From positions 3,328,501 through 3,392,500 of the forward strand of contig NZ_CP009291.1 in NCBI RefSeq assembly GCF_000767465.1: a DNA stretch of 64,000 nt, in the 5' to 3' direction. The stretch is from Novosphingobium pentaromativorans US6-1. GTDB lineage: Bacteria; Pseudomonadota; Alphaproteobacteria; Sphingomonadales; Sphingomonadaceae. The translations under genes were made by a program, and so were the position numbers. Shown piece after piece: positions 35,119-43,755 of the stretch (position 1 is the first letter of the stretch; each line of letters begins with the position of its first letter). The notes beneath the pieces were generated by a model. It had not been told where the DNA came from and did not search any database. It saw only the letters and a program-made list of their open reading frames with translations.

Positions 35119-35664
35119 TCAGCCGTTCCCGAAGCTGTAGGCCGTGCCCATGTTCTTAGCCCCCGATCCAGCAGGACCCTTCAGGTCTTTGTACTGTTTG
35201 GCCCCAGAAAGCAGCGAGGAACCCATGTCGAGGCCACCCTTGATCAATGCCGCTGTCCCGGCCTGTCGCGATGCCGAGGCCTCACCCTCGTAGTTCGAGG
35301 CAGCAATGTCATGACCGCGCAGGTTCTGGGCACCTTGCTTGTAAATCCGCCCCACGTCCTCGCGGGCGAGCATCTCGGTGTCGTCGACGACGCCCGCTGC
35401 GGTGCCGAAGTCGACGCCAACCCCGGCAGCGGCCGCCCGCGCGCGCTGCGCGCCCTTGAGTTGTCCTACCTTGCGGTAGTGATCGAGTGCCGCCTGCCGC
35501 GTGTTCTCCAGCTCCTGCTGGCCCGCCTCGCGTTCCATGTCGGCATTGCGCTCGGCGATCTTCGCCTTGAAGCGCGCCTGGGCATTGGCGGCCAACGCGC
35601 CCACGCCTGCGCTGGCCGCCGCCATGCCGGCCGCCACAAGGGGAAGGGCTGCAGGACCGCACAT
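35119..35664 (-). CDS. Internal virion protein, T7 gp14-like
   Basis: 181 residues from ATG 35664. It begins MCGPAALPLVAAGMAAASAG, an amphipathic hydrophobic start typical of gp14-like core proteins, then a long helical region. ATG 35664 overlaps the previous stop (TGATG). It likely inserts in the outer membrane during ejection. Confidence 0.8.
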   Translation of the reverse strand: MCGPAALPLVAAGMAAASAGVGALAANAQARFKAKIAERNADMEREAGQQELENTRQAALDHYRKVGQLKGAQRARAAAAGVGVDFGTAAGVVDDTEMLAREDVGRIYKQGAQNLRGHDIAASNYEGEASASRQAGTAALIKGGLDMGSSLLSGAKQYKDLKGPAGSGAKNMGTAYSFGNG

Positions 35665-36125
35665 CAGGATATTACCTTGCTGAAACGGCGAAACGCCACA
35701 CCGCGGATCATGATCTCGTCCTCCTCGACGGTGAAACCCCAGCACTGAAGCAGCCGGATGGCTTGTCGATTACGGGAGGAAACTAGATTGCCGAGGCGCT
35801 GCAATGAATCGCCCAGCCGTGAGACGAAGCCCGGTCCCCACATCAACAGCTCCCGGCCATGCCGGTAGACCTCATCCGTGCCCAGAAACCACGGCGTGCC
35901 GAGCCCGTTGATCAGGTCCTCGACGACAACACCGAACATCGCCTCCGGTTTTCCATCGACGAGCGCTGTCCAAGCCTTGCCGCTGGTAGCAAGCCCCAGC
36001 CGCATCGCCTGCTTTGCGGTTCGGCCCATTGCCGCGCATTCCTCGCGGTCGACCTCGCGCAGACGATTGGCGATCATGTTGATGTGGCGAAACTCAGCCG
36101 GGACGACGGCGACGCGACTATCCAT
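35664..36125 (-). CDS. Internal virion protein, gp13-like / GNAT-like fold
   Basis: 153 residues from ATG 36125, overlapping the tail gene stop by 8 bp; the longer frame to 36152 is less likely. The pattern ALVDGKPEAMFGVVVEDLINGLGTPWFLGTDEV is typical of the podovirus gene placed before gp14, which has a GNAT-like fold. The role is thought to be structural, not enzymatic. Confidence 0.75.
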   Translation of the reverse strand: MDSRVAVVPAEFRHINMIANRLREVDREECAAMGRTAKQAMRLGLATSGKAWTALVDGKPEAMFGVVVEDLINGLGTPWFLGTDEVYRHGRELLMWGPGFVSRLGDSLQRLGNLVSSRNRQAIRLLQCWGFTVEEDEIMIRGVAFRRFSKVIS

Positions 36126-37929
36126 TGATGACGATGTCGCGCGAGACGCCAAGGACAGTCATCGGCAATGGCGCGTCGGAGCGGATCCAGCACGTGATCT
36201 CATCGCTGGCCTTGTTCGCCATGCCTACCACGTAGTCACCCGTCATGAGGTCGTCGGGCGCACCATAAGCCTCACTGGTCCGGTTCTTGACGAGGAACAG
36301 GTTGTTCGCGTCTGAACCTGCCTTGACGGACCGACTGTCGCGGAGCGTGAGGACCACATCGCCCACCTGCTGGCGGCGCCCTACGTTGAATCCTTTATTC
36401 GGGATGTTGATCCGCACCGGCAGCGGTTCGATGTCTGCCGTATAGGGAATGCCGAACGTAACCTTGCTCGCCGTCGGCTTGATCGATGGGAGGGTGACAC
36501 TGCCGTTGGTGACAGTAAGGTCGTAAACGGCGACGCCATCGACCAGCCCGGCGACATCGGTGCGCCCCTCGAGATGCCACAGGCCCGAGAAGCTCGATTG
36601 CGGCTCGTCGAACTCGGCCGAAACTGCGCAGTCCAGATAGACGCAGTCGGACACATCGCTCCACAAGTGCGGCGCCAGCCGCTCCACGAACCGCTTGGTC
36701 ACTCCGCCGACTTCGCGCTCGACGATGAAGTAGACGCGGTCCTCACCGCCTTCGGAGATCGCGATGCAGTCGAGGAAGGCGCCATCCGTCTCGCACAAGG
36801 TCCAACCCCAGACGTTCTGCTCTTGCTCCCAGGTGAAGCACAGCAACTTGCCGTCAGACCGGCAGGCCCAGATCAGCGAGCGGGGTTCCTGCGCGTAGCA
36901 CCAGCTGACAATGTGGAACTCTTCGAAGAAGTGCGGCGAGAAGATCGACACGTCATTCGACTTCTGTCCGTCCACGTCGAACGAGTAGAAGATGCTGCGC
37001 ACCGACGATCCGACCGACGGGATGTAGAAGATCACGTTGTCGACGACGATCGAACCAACACGCGATGATCCCCGGCCAATCTGGCGCTTGATCGACGGTG
37101 GCGAGTTCCCGACAAGGATTCCGCCCTGGCCGTCTCCGTCCACCGTGAAGATGGAATCGGACGAAAGCGCGAGGAGGCCGGTCGTCGACACTAGCTGATT
37201 GATCGAGTTCACGCGTCCGGCGACGATCGTGAATGAAAGGCTATCGTCTTCGCGCAGAGGCTGGGATCGATCCATGTTCTCGAGCTCCGCCGAGCGGGTG
37301 CCCCAGACGCCGTTGGGTACGTTGCGCGTGCGCGCCCACAAGCCGCGCTGCTCGAACAGGGTGACGGTCGAGGGGTAGTCATCGGCTGTGTCGCCGAACG
37401 GATTGTAGGCTTCCGGCGGCGCCTGATCGAGCGCCGGGCCGATGTTGTCGTCGCGGAAGGTCAGGCCGTCAGTGGTACCAATGTAGCCGAAGAACTGCGA
37501 GTTCTCCGCCTTGTACACCTTGTATCGGTCCGCACCGGTCACCGCCGACCAGGTGATCGTGTTGTAGTTGCGCTTGAGCGTCAGGTCATTGGTGACGGTG
37601 TCCTCGTTCGAGGCGCGGCTCTCCAGCCCGTCAGCATCGATCGCAGTAACGCAATAGGTAGCGGGCTGCGGGAAGTAGTTCTCGCCGTCGTTCGGATCAT
37701 CGATATTGGGCGTCGTGCTCGTCGCATTGCAGCCCGTCGGAGCAGCCAGGGACGGCCCGAACGTCACGTCTACAAATTGCCAGGACGTGTGCCCTTCGCG
37801 GATCAACTTGCCCGGTGAATGGTCGATGTGGGCGAGATACATCGTGTCTGCGGTCTGCTCGAAATCGAGATCCGCCAGCTCCACGCCGTTGTAGGGCGAG
37901 CCCACCTGATAAATACGGGCGACACCCAT
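36118..37929 (-). CDS. Tail tubular protein B-like, large C-terminal part
   Basis: 603 residues. The sequence from ADLDFEQTADTMYLAHID onward matches the middle and end of podovirus tail-nozzle (T7 gp12-like) proteins. The N-terminal part of that family is encoded by the preceding gene; the two frames meet at TGATG. Together they total 816 residues, close to the 794 of T7 gp12. Confidence 0.85.
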   Translation of the reverse strand: MGVARIYQVGSPYNGVELADLDFEQTADTMYLAHIDHSPGKLIREGHTSWQFVDVTFGPSLAAPTGCNATSTTPNIDDPNDGENYFPQPATYCVTAIDADGLESRASNEDTVTNDLTLKRNYNTITWSAVTGADRYKVYKAENSQFFGYIGTTDGLTFRDDNIGPALDQAPPEAYNPFGDTADDYPSTVTLFEQRGLWARTRNVPNGVWGTRSAELENMDRSQPLREDDSLSFTIVAGRVNSINQLVSTTGLLALSSDSIFTVDGDGQGGILVGNSPPSIKRQIGRGSSRVGSIVVDNVIFYIPSVGSSVRSIFYSFDVDGQKSNDVSIFSPHFFEEFHIVSWCYAQEPRSLIWACRSDGKLLCFTWEQEQNVWGWTLCETDGAFLDCIAISEGGEDRVYFIVEREVGGVTKRFVERLAPHLWSDVSDCVYLDCAVSAEFDEPQSSFSGLWHLEGRTDVAGLVDGVAVYDLTVTNGSVTLPSIKPTASKVTFGIPYTADIEPLPVRINIPNKGFNVGRRQQVGDVVLTLRDSRSVKAGSDANNLFLVKNRTSEAYGAPDDLMTGDYVVGMANKASDEITCWIRSDAPLPMTVLGVSRDIVING

Positions 37930-38570
37930 CAGTAGAACCAGTACCAGCCGCCGCCGGGGATGATAACCGGAGGATCAGGATCGGGGACGGGATCGGGGAC
38001 GGTCGGCGCGACCGGATCGGGATCGGGCGCAGAGGTGCGCGTGATGCCGCCGGTTGCGGACGTGAATGCATCCAACCCTGTTGTATCCGCATCAATCGTG
38101 AAGTTGTCGGTGTCGATCGATGAGACGACCGTCCACACACGGCCATTGAGCAGTTCGCCGATCTCGCCAGCAATGCCTGTCAGATAAACGCGATTGCCAG
38201 CCGAGTATCCGTGGTACGCTGCCGTGATCTGGGCATTGGCCGCGTTGGTGATAGCGGTAATTGCGAGCTCGTCCTCGATCAGCCGGCCGCCGTTCGCGCA
38301 AGGGCTCATATACCCCTGGCCCATTTCCAGCGCATAGGTCTGCGTGAGCGAGAACTGGAACGGTAGCAGGCGATTGGGCGCACTGTAGTCGAGCACCTCT
38401 GCGACAAGGTGCGTGCCAGGGCGCTTGGACATGCCGCCGTACTTTAGCACCATGACATTTCGGGCGCGGCGCACCGCCGATTGGTACGCATCGACATCGA
38501 AGCGGCCATGCAGGTGCGGGGCGAGTTCGCCCTTGCTGAAATTCGGTTGTGCGGCGCGGAAGTTGCTCAC
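37929..38570 (-). CDS. Tail tubular protein B-like, N-terminal part
   Basis: 213 residues. FSKGELAPHLHGRFDVDAYQ and VLKYGGMSKRPGTHLVAEV are the diagnostic start of the tail-nozzle family. An inserted beta domain (about residues 105-175) follows, then a Pro-Asp-rich repeat and an aromatic end (GGGWYWFY). The stop lies exactly where the rest of the family protein begins in a new frame. A natural split is favoured because the end resembles a true C-terminus. Confidence 0.8.
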   Translation of the reverse strand: MSNFRAAQPNFSKGELAPHLHGRFDVDAYQSAVRRARNVMVLKYGGMSKRPGTHLVAEVLDYSAPNRLLPFQFSLTQTYALEMGQGYMSPCANGGRLIEDELAITAITNAANAQITAAYHGYSAGNRVYLTGIAGEIGELLNGRVWTVVSSIDTDNFTIDADTTGLDAFTSATGGITRTSAPDPDPVAPTVPDPVPDPDPPVIIPGGGWYWFY

Positions 38571-39205
38571 CGCATGATCCCCATGCGGGCGAGCTCAGCT
38601 TCCGAGACGTAGGAGGTCTGCCGCTGACCCATCCGGTTTTCCTCATGAGCAAGGGCCCGAGCCCGCGACAGCTCCGCCACCCTGATCAGGGACTCGGTGA
38701 TCTTCGGTTCTTTACTGAGGGGCGTGGCGATGCGGACAGCCAGTTCATCTACGAATGCCTTTTGCATCAGCGCGCCGAGTTCGGACGCGGTAACGGTCGA
38801 CGCCGTGTAGATCAGCGTGGCCGTCTCGACGTTCGTGTAGATCTTGTCGCCTTCGAACACGAAGCGCAGCGGGTAACCGGCCTGGAGCGGAAAATTGAAG
38901 GGCCCGCCTTCCGGCAGGTCGGTCGCATCATCCTCGACCCGGCGAATACCAAGGGGTGTCTCCATGTCGTTCGGGACCGCATAGGCATATAGCCATTCCG
39001 CCGGGCGATCATTGGCCACCTCGGCCAGCACGACGCGGCGGCGACCGAGTGGAATGTTGTCGGACCAGCTGATCATCTCGTCGAGCAGGGGCTGCGCGAA
39101 GCGCACGCACTCGCGCGATTCGAGCGTATCCTCGTTGAGGCTCTGGATCTGGCCCTTCGCGACATTGGCGAGAGCCCGGTTGCACAGCTGGATAAGGCTA
39201 GCCAT
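38567..39205 (-). CDS. Tail tubular protein A (T7 gp11-like adaptor)
   Basis: 212 residues from ATG 39205. The start MASLIQLCNRALANVAKGQIQSL and the EWLYAYAVPNDM block match gp11-like proteins that join portal to nozzle. It overlaps the next gene by ATGA. Confidence 0.88.
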   Translation of the reverse strand: MASLIQLCNRALANVAKGQIQSLNEDTLESRECVRFAQPLLDEMISWSDNIPLGRRRVVLAEVANDRPAEWLYAYAVPNDMETPLGIRRVEDDATDLPEGGPFNFPLQAGYPLRFVFEGDKIYTNVETATLIYTASTVTASELGALMQKAFVDELAVRIATPLSKEPKITESLIRVAELSRARALAHEENRMGQRQTSYVSEAELARMGIMR

Positions 39206-39235
39206 GCGGCACACCTATCTACCAATGCAACGCCA

Positions 39236-39244
39236 TTGAATCGC
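39236..39244 (-). repeat. GCGATTCAA element C
   Basis: Minus-strand copy within YGCGATTCAANG, 30 bp before the tail tubular A start and just after the stop of the fibre-like gene. Confidence 0.6.
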
Positions 39245-39246
39245 AG

Positions 39247-40659
39247 TCAGACGCTATATGCCAGCGAGGCAATGATCACAGAGCCATCTGTCGCCGGATA
39301 GCCGTTGGCATATGTAAACACGGTGGCGCCGCTTTCACCGGCGGGTCCCAATACTTGCAGTCCCGCGCCGCTGATCGCGTTCTCACGCCCGTGCCCGACA
39401 TAATCCCCACCGGCAATGCTGAAGGGAAGGGTGAACTTCACGCTGACTGCCCCGGTCCCGTTCGCAGTGATGGTGATCGTTACCGAGCAGAACACCATCC
39501 GGCCGATCTTCGTGTATGTGCCAGTTGCGGAATACGACGATATCGATCCAGACCCAGCCGTAACCGTGGGCGTCCACGTACCCTCCTCATAATCATCCAG
39601 CGTGTTGGGATCGGTGCTGGGCGATTGCGTGGCAGGAAATGAAACTCCGGATCCGGACGCGCTGGGAGCTGTGCCGACGCCGATAGTATCGGTGAACTGA
39701 GGCCGCGTTGCACGCGCAAGAGAACCGGAGCCAGTCCCTGCGGCCAGGCTCAGTGTCCCCCCACTAAAGGAAAGATCGGAGCCCATCGAGACCGCCGACC
39801 ACGCACCTGCGCCGGAACGATAGTAGATCGTGTTCGTGCCGCTCAGTGCCGAGAGAGCATCGAGATCTGCATCCCAAGCCTGGACATTTGTCCCGATCGT
39901 CAGGCCGAGGTTGCTGCGCGCTGTCGCCGGGTCGACCACGTCGGACAGATTGCTCGCGGAAAGCAGCGCACCTTGCAGGTTATGCTCGAGCACATACCAG
40001 TTCGCGCCGACGCTGGCCTCGGTCCCGCCTGCATTGTCAGCTGAGCAGATCAGGAAGTCACCCACATCGACAGGCTTGCCAGACCCGCCGCCGATCTTGC
40101 CGGATGCGGTAATGGCGTAGGAATCGCCTTTCAGCCCGGCCGGATAATCAGGATCGGCCGAAGCATCGATGCCGCCGATGTATTCGAGCAGGCCAACGAC
40201 TTTCGCATCGATATACGCCTTGACCGCCGCCTGCGTCGGCAACAGCGCCGAACTGTTCGCGGCGAGGGTACTGTCATTGTCGTAGTCCAGCGTTCCGCCA
40301 GTGCCGACGCCGAGCGCGGCGCGCCAGGTCGCACCGCTTGCACTGTTCACTATGGAAAGCGTGAAGGCGCTAGGCGTGGCCCCGCCTGCATATGCGGAGA
40401 GTACAGCGCCGGCAGAGATTATGCCGGTTACGTTATCATACGAGAGCGTGGTGTCGGCGCTCAGCGAAGTGCGGGCGCGGCTCTGTGTGAAGTAGAGGTT
40501 CGTGACGCCTTCAGCGACATCATCTGTCGTCAGGTCGCTGACTGCGGCTGCAAGTGCGTCGAAGTCTGTCTGAGAAGCCCTTGGCCTGTCCGGATAAACC
40601 TGGACGCCCCGCAAGGGGATGCGCGATCTGTTGAGAGGGTTGCTCTGGCGCTGTTGCAT
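39247..40659 (-). CDS. Tail-fibre-like structural protein
   Basis: 470 residues, rich in Gly, Ser, Thr and Ala. It contains the repeat TTDDVAEGVTNLYFT with RAR, common in phage fibres and appendages, then a trimeric-fibre-like SNLGL/WDADLDALSAL segment. The C-terminal TWTPTVTAGSG is a widespread fibre tip motif. Placed between the capsid and tail adaptor genes, it is probably a second receptor-binding or head fibre. Confidence 0.8.
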   Translation of the reverse strand: MQQRQSNPLNRSRIPLRGVQVYPDRPRASQTDFDALAAAVSDLTTDDVAEGVTNLYFTQSRARTSLSADTTLSYDNVTGIISAGAVLSAYAGGATPSAFTLSIVNSASGATWRAALGVGTGGTLDYDNDSTLAANSSALLPTQAAVKAYIDAKVVGLLEYIGGIDASADPDYPAGLKGDSYAITASGKIGGGSGKPVDVGDFLICSADNAGGTEASVGANWYVLEHNLQGALLSASNLSDVVDPATARSNLGLTIGTNVQAWDADLDALSALSGTNTIYYRSGAGAWSAVSMGSDLSFSGGTLSLAAGTGSGSLARATRPQFTDTIGVGTAPSASGSGVSFPATQSPSTDPNTLDDYEEGTWTPTVTAGSGSISSYSATGTYTKIGRMVFCSVTITITANGTGAVSVKFTLPFSIAGGDYVGHGRENAISGAGLQVLGPAGESGATVFTYANGYPATDGSVIIASLAYSV

Positions 40660-40668
40660 GTAGCGAAT

Positions 40669-40702
40669 TGGCCCCGGGCGGGAGAGGTTTCGCCCGGGGC
40701 CA
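40669..40702 (-). promoter_or_regulatory. Strong hairpin after the capsid genes
   Basis: A perfect 12-bp stem (TGGCCCCGGGCG with CGCCCGGGGCCA) and a 10-nt loop lie between the small capsid-region gene and the fibre gene. No T-run follows, so it may act as an attenuator or as a 3' stabiliser of capsid mRNA. Confidence 0.6.
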
Positions 40703-40709
40703 GCCCCCG

Positions 40710-40925
40710 TCAGCCTTCGGCCGACTTATCGTCGGAAGAAGAAGCGGTGGAGGCGGTGCGACCCCCGCGCTTTTTCTTCTCTTCGATCGGATTGCCGTCT
40801 TCGTCGAGCCAGGTGCTGCCCGGTGCGACGGTGTCGGGCACAGTGAACTTCTGGCCCTTGTAGACCATGCGACCTTCGGTCGACACGTAAACCGGCTCGC
40901 TCGCGGTGTAGGTTACGGTGCCCAT
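40710..40925 (-). CDS. Small capsid-region protein
   Basis: 71 residues. A beta-rich start (TVTYTASEPVYVSTEGRMVY) is followed by an Asp-Glu-Lys and Ser-rich tail. It starts at the stop of the cement protein gene (TAATG). Function unknown, probably virion-associated. Confidence 0.7.
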   Translation of the reverse strand: MGTVTYTASEPVYVSTEGRMVYKGQKFTVPDTVAPGSTWLDEDGNPIEEKKKRGGRTASTASSSDDKSAEG

Positions 40926-41368
40926 TACGCACCCCCGTAGGAGTTGTTGGTCTGGCGCGCCATGACCGGGCCGGCAGTGATCTTGCCGGTGGTCGGAGCG
41001 GTGCCGGTGACGTCGTAATACAGGCGAACGTAGCGCGCCTTGGTTCCCTCGGGGAACTCGTAGGGCACATCGAACTGATAGCCTGCGACGAGATCGGCAG
41101 CAGCGACGACCTTGCCGCCCTGGATGGTGGTCCAGGTCGAGTTATCGGGCGACGTCTGGACCTGGACCTGCAGCGAGGTGAGGTTGTTGAACGCCTCGGT
41201 CACGCTGACCTGCAGCGGAACGCCGCCGCCGATCCCGATGTCGCGGGTCAGGGCAACGCTGCTGCCATACGGGGTGCCGGTTGCGCCCAGATCGATGACG
41301 TTGGTCGACGCGGCATCGGCCGTGATCGCCTGATCATCGCTGAGCAGAAGGCTGTTATCGAAGATCAT
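40925..41368 (-). CDS. Bbp16-like capsid cement protein
   Basis: 147 residues. The start MIFDNSLLLSDDQAITADAA and the SVTEAFNNLTSLQVQVQTSPD block match the Bbp16 family of phage BPP-1, a jellyroll-type decoration protein that stabilises the capsid. It lies directly after the major capsid gene as in BPP-1. Confidence 0.88.
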   Translation of the reverse strand: MIFDNSLLLSDDQAITADAASTNVIDLGATGTPYGSSVALTRDIGIGGGVPLQVSVTEAFNNLTSLQVQVQTSPDNSTWTTIQGGKVVAAADLVAGYQFDVPYEFPEGTKARYVRLYYDVTGTAPTTGKITAGPVMARQTNNSYGGA

Positions 41369-41395
41369 GAGTAATCCTCCTTCTCAGGCCGGGGC

Positions 41396-42400
41396 TTACG
41401 CCACTGCCGTTTCGGTGTTGAGCAGCGCGTCGGTCTCGCGGATCGGCATGCCACGCCAGGTGAGGACTTCCTCGCCCTGGATCTCCATGGGACGCAGGCG
41501 GACGGCGGAACCGGTCGCGGTGCTTTCCGCGTCGAGCGCCTCCATCATCGTGCTGTTCATGTAGATGACGGTACGGCCGGGGCTCATCTCGCCGGGCTTT
41601 TCCATCTTGTAGGAGCGGCGGCCCTGCAGCTTGTAGTAGGCCTTGCGCATCAGTGCATTGACGCCAACGTTACCGGCAATGACTTCCGAGACGTCGATGT
41701 TGGCGACGCGGGCATTGAAGCGCCAGTCCTTGACGGTCACGCCTGCGTGCTGCGTGAAGATTTCTTCCTTCACGTAATAGGGGTCGCCATTCGCGTCGGT
41801 CACACGCTGCTCGCCCTTGTCCTCGCGTACGACGCCAGCCGGGATGTTTTCCGGGGTGAGCATCGAGGTCTGGCCGTCGCCATGGGTGACGAACCAGATC
41901 GAGGTGTTGTCCGAACCCGAACCAGCGCCGTCGATGACGTTGTTGTTCGCCAGCGAGTTGTAACGCGGCGCGAGGCCGTGGAACTGCTTGCCGTTGATGT
42001 TCACGTTCGAATAGAACACGGCGCTTTCCAGCGTCTGCGCGATGATTTCAAGGAAGCCGCCGGCTTCCATGAGGCGCAGCTTGGCTGCCTGATCGGGCTT
42101 GAGCTTCAGGAGGCGCGTGTCGACGGCCGACATGCCTTCGATGAAGCCGGTCGTGTCCTCGACCTGGGTATAGGCACCCTTGCTCTGGGCGATGCCCTGG
42201 TAGAGCGCACCCCACGAAACCGACGGCAGGCCGGTGCGGATCGACGAAGCGTGCTTTGCACCCTTGTTACAGGTGATGACGTTCGCGTCCTTCATGAAGG
42301 GCGTGAGCTGCGTCAGAGCCTCGACAACATCGCCGATGCCGTCGCCGCCCGCATTCAGGACACTGATGAGGTCCCAGTAGGAGTTGCCGAGAATGGCCAT
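41396..42400 (-). CDS. Major capsid protein (Bbp17-like)
   Basis: 334 residues. The start MAILGNSYWDLISVLN and the whole domain order fit the BPP-1 (Bbp17-like) major capsid protein, an HK97-related fold with altered topology. A good ribosome-binding site precedes it. It follows the scaffold gene and precedes the cement protein. Confidence 0.9.
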   Translation of the reverse strand: MAILGNSYWDLISVLNAGGDGIGDVVEALTQLTPFMKDANVITCNKGAKHASSIRTGLPSVSWGALYQGIAQSKGAYTQVEDTTGFIEGMSAVDTRLLKLKPDQAAKLRLMEAGGFLEIIAQTLESAVFYSNVNINGKQFHGLAPRYNSLANNNVIDGAGSGSDNTSIWFVTHGDGQTSMLTPENIPAGVVREDKGEQRVTDANGDPYYVKEEIFTQHAGVTVKDWRFNARVANIDVSEVIAGNVGVNALMRKAYYKLQGRRSYKMEKPGEMSPGRTVIYMNSTMMEALDAESTATGSAVRLRPMEIQGEEVLTWRGMPIRETDALLNTETAVA

Positions 42401-42412
42401 AGTAGTTTCCCC

Positions 42413-43294
42413 TTAGTCGTTGGGATACATCCGCTTCTCGACAGAGAGCGGGGTTGCAGGATCTGCGCCGGAGCGCGGGAACCCGTCTTCGGACGCCATC
42501 TCGCCGATCTTGCGCATCATGCGCACCATCTCGGGATGATTGCCGAAGCCGGTCTCGGTGAGCACCTTGCGGAATTCCGAACCCTCGGGATAACCGAGCG
42601 CGTCCAGAGCCTTCGCGCTGAGGTGCAGCGTCTCTTCAAGCTTTGCGCCGCCGATGTCGGGATCGGCCTTCGTCGCATCGGCCCAATCGGACTTCTGCTT
42701 CGCGCCGGCGTCGACGAGCTGTTGCAGCGTCTGGTTCGCCACGCTGTCGCGGAACTTCGCGGCGGCGGGCATGATCTTCTGGGCCTGCTCGTTGGTAAGC
42801 CCAGCTTCCTTGAAGATCGGCGTCGCTTCCTCGATCGCAGCGGGATCGAGATCCATGCCTTCGACCTTCAGCTCGTAAGCCTCGGGCACGACAGGATCGC
42901 CAGCCGCGGGCTTTTCTTCGCCGGGCTTGGGATCGTCCGGCTTCGCGTTCGGATCGGCCGGAGGATCACCAGCCGCAGGCTTGGGCGCTGCCGCGCCGCC
43001 GAGCAGCGACGTTTCGCCATCATCCTTGGGGCCGTCAGCAGGCGGGGTGCCGGGCGCGGGATCAGCCGGAGGGTCACCAGCCGGCGGCGTTGCAGGCGCG
43101 GCAGGATCTGCAGGGGCAGGGGCAGGGGTCGCAGGGGCGCCACCGGTGCCGGCGTCGTGATCAGGGGCACGCATCAGGCGGCCGTGCAGTCGCTCCATCG
43201 CCGTCGGCCGGATATGGCCGGACAGGATCGCCACGCGGGCGGTCTTATTCGTCGATGAATTCTGCATACGGGTCGCGTCGTTTTCGGGGTCCAT
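42413..43294 (-). CDS. Capsid scaffold-like protein
   Basis: 293 residues. An N-terminal half made of Pro/Ala/Asp repeats (PADP, PPAGDP) is followed by a helical C-terminal half (EATPIFKEAGLTNEQAQKIM). Composition and position before the capsid gene fit a scaffolding protein. The AAGGAG before 43294 supports this start even though it overlaps the previous gene by 50 bp. Confidence 0.78.
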   Translation of the reverse strand: MDPENDATRMQNSSTNKTARVAILSGHIRPTAMERLHGRLMRAPDHDAGTGGAPATPAPAPADPAAPATPPAGDPPADPAPGTPPADGPKDDGETSLLGGAAAPKPAAGDPPADPNAKPDDPKPGEEKPAAGDPVVPEAYELKVEGMDLDPAAIEEATPIFKEAGLTNEQAQKIMPAAAKFRDSVANQTLQQLVDAGAKQKSDWADATKADPDIGGAKLEETLHLSAKALDALGYPEGSEFRKVLTETGFGNHPEMVRMMRKIGEMASEDGFPRSGADPATPLSVEKRMYPND

Positions 43295-43583
43295 GGGTTC
43301 TCTCCTTCGGATCGGGGTTCATCGCTTCGCGGATCGCTGCGCTGATCGTTGCCAGGGCCCCGGGAGTGCGGAGCGCTTCAGGCTGGCCTTGCTCGACCAT
43401 CTGCAGGATCTCGAACCCCAGGCTCCGGCGCCCCTCGATGAAGCTGAGGTCACGCTCTATTGGCCCATGAGCGGGACCTTCATGAGCGAGGAGGCCCGCA
43501 CTTTGAATCGCAGCGAAAAGGAAGCGGCGAAATTCGGGACGAGCGAGCAGACACTCAGCGTCTTCCCGCGAGATCTCTGACAT
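43245..43583 (-). CDS. Bbp19-like phage protein
   Basis: 112 residues. FRRFLFAAIQSAG and IEGRRSLGFEILQMVE match the Bbp19-like domain found beside portal and scaffold genes in BPP-1-type phages. Its exact structural role is not known. It contains one GCGATTCAA element in coding sequence. Confidence 0.82.
   Translation of the reverse strand: MSEISREDAECLLARPEFRRFLFAAIQSAGLLAHEGPAHGPIERDLSFIEGRRSLGFEILQMVEQGQPEALRTPGALATISAAIREAMNPDPKERTHGPRKRRDPYAEFIDE
43503..43511 (-). repeat. GCGATTCAA element D
   Basis: The only copy inside a gene (Bbp19-like), about 210 bp before the scaffold start. It shares the 12-bp consensus with copies A-C and E. Confidence 0.5.
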
Positions 43584-43753
43584 CAGGACATCGCCCCGGT
43601 CTTCGGATCGACCGTGCCGTCACCGAAGCGCTGCGGTCCGCGCGGCTGCTTGTTCTTGGCTCCACCGGCGATCATCGTCCCGGCGATTCCGCCGAGCGCC
43701 GCTGCACGTCCTGCCTTGCTGGTGAGCATGCCCATCGGGTTCGCGGTGCACAT
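43583..43753 (-). CDS. Small phage protein with MCTANP start
   Basis: 56 residues, beginning MCTANPMGMLTSKAG, with a Gly/Ala hydrophobic stretch and a polar tail. It overlaps the Bbp19-like start (TGATG). It shares a Met-Cys-x-x-Pro-type beginning with two other virion-region genes in this prophage. Confidence 0.75.
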   Translation of the reverse strand: MCTANPMGMLTSKAGRAAALGGIAGTMIAGGAKNKQPRGPQRFGDGTVDPKTGAMS

Positions 43754-43755
43754 GG

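Noticed and set aside
37960..38040. CRISPR-like short repeats
   Set aside because: The repeats are a coding Pro-Asp tract without spacers; no CRISPR array or cas gene occurs in the window.
24661..40659. Diversity-generating retroelement like that of phage BPP-1
   Set aside because: No reverse transcriptase gene or template/variable repeat pair was found near either fibre gene.
41747..43258. 503-codon + strand frame opposite the capsid and scaffold genes
   Set aside because: The minus-strand proteins are clearly recognised; the + frame is rich in Arg/Leu/Gly with no domain, typical of antisense frames.
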